Origin: Methylophilaceae bacterium
Lineage (GTDB): Bacteria > Pseudomonadota > Gammaproteobacteria > Burkholderiales > Methylophilaceae
Reading direction: 5' to 3'
NCBI GenBank assembly: GCA_027488395.1
Contig: JAIYBT010000018.1
Coordinates: forward strand, 1 to 59,796
Length of the DNA: 59,796 nucleotides
The notes beneath the pieces are model-generated. The model did no database searches, was not told the origin of the DNA, and saw nothing but the letters and a program-made list of their open reading frames with translations. The position numbers were made by a program, and so were the translations under genes. Position 1 is the first letter of the stretch. Each line of letters begins with the position of its first letter. Shown in pieces: positions 56,919 to 59,796 of the stretch.

Positions 56919-56924
56919 TATAAT
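56919..56924 (+). promoter_or_regulatory. -10 element (TATAAT) upstream of rlmJ
   Basis: TATAAT, 24 bases before the rlmJ ATG at 56949. A good -35 hexamer is not apparent. Confidence 0.5.
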
Positions 56925-56948
56925 ACACAAAATCTTATTCAACAGCTT

Positions 56949-57791
56949 ATGTTAAGTTACCGACACGCATTTCATGCTGGCAACCATGCCGATGTCCTTA
57001 AACACTGGGTCTACAGCCTCGTTCTAGACTATTTTAATCAAAAGGACAAAGCGTATTGGGTGATGGATACGCATGCGGGTGCGGGCGTGTATGCCTTGAA
57101 TCAGGCCATGGCCAATAAAACGGCAGAATATCAAGCCGGCATTGCACGATTACAAGCACAGCAAGCGATCCCAGCGATATTTTCGGACTATTTGCAGGCA
57201 GTCGATGCCTGCCAAACGCAGGCAAACATCCCGTTGTATCCAGGCTCACCAGCCATTGCGAACTACTTTTTAAGAGACAGCGATAAATTACGCTTGTTTG
57301 AGCTGCACCCCGCGGACCATGCGTTATTGGCACAACACTTTGCAAGCCGTGGACGACATATTCAGGTCGGATTTAAAGACGGCTTTGATGGCATCAAGGT
57401 CTGTTTACCACCGCCCACAAAACGTGGCTTGGTATTGATTGATCCGCCTTATGAATTGAAAGAGGATTACAGCCGCGTGTTTGATTGTCTTAAAGACAGC
57501 ATCAAGCGATTCGCCACAGGCACCTATTTAGTTTGGTATCCGATGTTGATGCGCACCGAGCCTGATTGGATGATCGCGCAACTCAAAACGCTCGCTCCAT
57601 CGTATCTGCATGTTGGTCTTCAAGTGAAGGCGCCGCATGCGGACGGCTTTGGCATGATAGGCAGTGGCATGTTCATTGTAAATCCGCCTTGGGTATTGGC
57701 AGCGCAGCTTGCTGAGGGCATGCCGTGGCTTACGCAAACCTTGGGGCAGGATGCCTCCGCGACCCACCTGTTAGAGGCAGTAAGCCGCTAA
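56949..57791 (+). CDS. rlmJ: 23S rRNA (adenine2030-N6)-methyltransferase RlmJ
   Basis: 280 aa from ATG 56949, the normal length; the frame is open to 56898 but the extra residues do not belong to the family. Starts LSYRHAFHAGNHADVLKHWV; SAM-binding DTHAGAGVYALN and the catalytic motif DPPYE (LVLIDPPYELKEDY), as in adenine-N6 methyltransferases. C-terminal GFGMIGSGMFIVNPPW. It methylates A2030 of 23S rRNA. Confidence 0.96.
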   Translation: MLSYRHAFHAGNHADVLKHWVYSLVLDYFNQKDKAYWVMDTHAGAGVYALNQAMANKTAEYQAGIARLQAQQAIPAIFSDYLQAVDACQTQANIPLYPGSPAIANYFLRDSDKLRLFELHPADHALLAQHFASRGRHIQVGFKDGFDGIKVCLPPPTKRGLVLIDPPYELKEDYSRVFDCLKDSIKRFATGTYLVWYPMLMRTEPDWMIAQLKTLAPSYLHVGLQVKAPHADGFGMIGSGMFIVNPPWVLAAQLAEGMPWLTQTLGQDASATHLLEAVSR

Positions 57792-57824
57792 TGTGTGTCG
57801 CATTGATGATGCGTACACCCTCAA

Positions 57825-58970
57825 TCAATAGCGCACGCGAACGCGGTGTGTTTCAAGCCCATCCACCACGCTGACGCTAAACGCATGCACCGCAATGGTC
57901 TGCGCGGCTTCGGTTTGAATACGGACCCGCCACTCACCGCTACTGAGATTCGTTTTAGTCGTGTAGCCACGATAACCGCCATCGCGTCCGCCCGCCAATA
58001 CAAACCCTGGGGTGCCATAATTCACCCAGCTTCCGCGTTCTTTTTTTTGCCAATTGTGAATCAGCTTGGTATGCAAGCCTTTGGGCGCAAATACCGCTGA
58101 AAAACACACCAACTTTTCATTGGCGGTGATGCGCAGGTGCGCACTGTCTACCCGCCAAAACTGCCACCACGGCGCTTTTTGCAAGGTGACCCAATAGCCC
58201 TCTGGTTGCTTATCAAGCGCATAGCCCACCACCACCGCTTGTTTGACCAAAGGCACCGGCGGGATCATGTCGGCACGGTAAGCCACCATTAACAGCACCG
58301 CCAATACGCCCACCGGCCAAATACTACCGCTATGTTTTGGCGCGTGACGATACAAGACAAAACTGGCGGTCGCGCCTAACATGGTACTGCTATAAAACCA
58401 GATGGCATGCACACTGCCCAATATATAAGGAAGCGCAAAGTTAAACAGCAAAATGGTGCATAAGCCAAACATGCTCCAACACAAGGTGAGGCGGCGATAT
58501 TCACTTTCTAAAAATTCGTTTGCGACTAACAACACCCCTAATAACAAGGTGATCATCCAAGCCATGCCATAGCTTGAGCTTTTAAAATACAAAATAAATA
58601 AAGCACTCAACAAGCTGCCAAATAAAAACTGCAACACCCAGTAAGGCCAATCTTGTATGGGCCATTGGCTTAGTTTGTTCGAGAGCCACGGCCAAGCAGA
58701 TACACAAGCCAGCAGACGTGCCCACCAAGTTGCAGGGGTAGACAATTGATGCAGTATCCAACCTGCAAGCACAATGTAGCCAGAAAAAATTGCAATATCC
58801 GTCAGCATGACACGATGACCAATGGTAAGGGCATCCCATGCAAAGCCCCCGACAAAAAAGAGGACGGGTAACATGCGTTTGAGGCGGTTGAAATGCTGCA
58901 TGATCAATAACGCCTTGGCAGGCTGGCTAATAGCACTCGGTGCTGGGGGTAATGTAGGTTCAGACATCAA
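57825..58970 (-). CDS. DUF2914 domain membrane protein
   Basis: 381 aa. About eight membrane helices in residues 30-240 (VMLTDIAIFSGYIVLAGWIL, WVLQFLFGSLLSALFILYF, WMITLLLGVLLVANEFLESE, TILLFNFALPYILGSVHAIW), then a soluble C-terminal part (about 270-375) with DUF2914 features: LVCFSAVFAPKGLHTKLIHN, GYRGYTTKTNLSSGEWRVRI and a conserved W near KLIHNWQKKERGSW. Function is unknown; the C-terminal part probably lies outside the membrane. Convergent with rlmJ. Confidence 0.85.
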   Translation of the reverse strand: MMSEPTLPPAPSAISQPAKALLIMQHFNRLKRMLPVLFFVGGFAWDALTIGHRVMLTDIAIFSGYIVLAGWILHQLSTPATWWARLLACVSAWPWLSNKLSQWPIQDWPYWVLQFLFGSLLSALFILYFKSSSYGMAWMITLLLGVLLVANEFLESEYRRLTLCWSMFGLCTILLFNFALPYILGSVHAIWFYSSTMLGATASFVLYRHAPKHSGSIWPVGVLAVLLMVAYRADMIPPVPLVKQAVVVGYALDKQPEGYWVTLQKAPWWQFWRVDSAHLRITANEKLVCFSAVFAPKGLHTKLIHNWQKKERGSWVNYGTPGFVLAGGRDGGYRGYTTKTNLSSGEWRVRIQTEAAQTIAVHAFSVSVVDGLETHRVRVRY

Positions 58971-59122
58971 TCACGGAAAAAAAGAATAGGTTATTTGGTG
59001 ATGCGTTAACAAGATCAGGCAATACCATCAATGACACACATCATAGGCCAAGGTCATTAAACGTTGCAAGGCAACTCGGCTTTTCAAGAAGTTAACGGTA
59101 ATAAGTGACCATCTAACACAGT

Positions 59123-59145
59123 AAAAAAGGGGCTTTCGCCCCTTT
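59123..59145 (-). terminator. Rho-independent terminator of acnB
   Basis: AAAGGGGC, 4-base loop GAAA, GCCCCTTT on the minus strand, followed by TTTAC. It is 17 bases after the acnB stop. Confidence 0.9.
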
Positions 59146-59162
59146 GAGTATGCCAGTACAGA

Positions 59163-59796
59163 TTATGCAGTTTCTTGGATAGGAATGATTTTTTTCACCC
59201 GATCAAGCGCCCCTGCATACTGCGTCATTTGGTTAAAGTTGAGATATTTGTAGATCGCGGCGGTATCGGTCAGTTTGGTGCCCAGCGTGTCTAAATATTC
59301 TTGCATGGTGGGAATGCGTCCTAATTTGGCACACACGGCCGCTAACTCAGCAGACCCTAAATACACACGGGCATCTTTGCCCATACGGTTATCAAAGTTA
59401 CGGGTGGAGGTTGAAAACACCGTGGCTTTGTCTGCCACCCGCGCTTGGTTGCCCATGCACAACGAGCATCCAGGCACCTCTGTGCGCGCACCAGCCACGC
59501 CAAAGGTAGCGTACACCCCCTCGGCACGAAGCTGGGCTTCATCCATGCGGGTTGGTGGTGCAATCCACAAGCGGGTTGGAATGGCGCCCGCCCCTTCTAA
59601 TACTTTTCCAGCGGCGCGGTAATGGCCAATATTGGTCATACAACTGCCAATAAAGACCTCATCAATTTGATCGCCAACCACCGCAGACAATGGCTTAATA
59701 TCATCAGGATCATTCGGGCAAGCAAGCAGTGGTTCTGTGATGTCGTTGAGATCAATTTCAATCACATGCGCGTACTCTGCATCTGCATCAGGTGTT
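59163..59796 (-). CDS. acnB: Aconitate hydratase B, C-terminal part (cut by window edge)
   Basis: The frame is open through the window edge, so the 5' end is outside. The visible ~210 residues are the C-terminus of Acn[61 protein letters not shown] and [15 protein letters not shown]. The Cys residues in GSCMTN and GCSLCMGNQ are the iron-sulfur cluster ligands. The enzyme converts citrate to isocitrate in the TCA cycle. It ends before a strong terminator. Confidence 0.97.
   Translation of the reverse strand, partial: TPDADAEYAHVIEIDLNDITEPLLACPNDPDDIKPLSAVVGDQIDEVFIGSCMTNIGHYRAAGKVLEGAGAIPTRLWIAPPTRMDEAQLRAEGVYATFGVAGARTEVPGCSLCMGNQARVADKATVFSTSTRNFDNRMGKDARVYLGSAELAAVCAKLGRIPTMQEYLDTLGTKLTDTAAIYKYLNFNQMTQYAGALDRVKKIIPIQETA

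Overview
The window looks like chromosome from a motile, aerobic Gram-negative bacterium of the Betaproteobacteria. The flagellar gene order, AcnB, UvrC and PgsA, together with the moderate base composition, fit Nitrosomonadales/Methylophilaceae-like organisms. That placement is inferred from protein style and gene order, not from a search. Both window edges cut genes: a sugar-nucleotide epimerase on the left and acnB on the right.

Layout. (1) 1-2930, + strand: the end of a surface-polysaccharide cluster, with an epimerase C-terminus, a PglC-type phosphoglycosyl transferase and a membrane UDP-sugar 4,6-dehydratase of the WbpM/CapD type. The ABC-F ATPase gene uup follows. (2) 4951-35919: most of a polar-type flagellar regulon. 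It holds flgNM and flgA (-), flgBCDEFGHIJ and flgKL (+), fliRQPONML and fliKJIHGF read on the minus strand, fliE (+), then fliS, fliT, a second FliK-like gene and an FlhB-C-like gene, then fliD, flaG and fliC (-). A broken two-partner-secretion transporter gene lies between flgL and fliR. Sigma-28 promoters stand before flgM, flgK and fliC. Missing and presumably elsewhere are flhA, flhB, flhF, fliA, motAB, the master regulators and the chemotaxis genes. (3) 36182-43053 (-), directly upstream of fliC: two large sugar-transfer genes. One is a 1770-residue protein with TPR-OGT-GT2-TPR-OGT layout; the other is a glycosyltransferase/FkbM methyltransferase fusion. The flagellin is short (267 aa), so these are likely to glycosylate and methylate flagellin. 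(4) 43395-52144 (-): a compact type IC restriction-modification operon, hsdM-rhuM-(33-codon ORF)-hsdS-AlbA_2/ATPase gene-hsdR. Almost every junction is an ATGA overlap, and the operon has three kinds of repeat that could be variable. (5) 52291-52921 (-): tRNA-Leu(TAA), tRNA-Gly(GCC), tRNA-Cys(GCA) and a second identical tRNA-Gly(GCC). (6) 53029-59796: housekeeping genes pgsA, uvrC, a 59-codon tautomerase, a CDF metal exporter, a secreted EF-hand protein, rlmJ, a DUF2914 membrane protein and acnB.

How they work together. The flg/fli genes encode the rod, hook, rings, switch, export gate and filament. FlgM and its sigma-28 promoters would delay flgMN, flgKL and fliC until the hook-basal body is finished. 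The filament gene then sits beside its probable decoration enzymes. The restriction operon and tRNA block separate this motility/surface region from unrelated housekeeping genes. The most interesting points are the triple-glycosyltransferase protein beside fliC and the restriction operon, with its embedded accessory genes, micro-ORF with palindrome, TAEL repeat in HsdS and 22-bp tandem repeat before hsdR.
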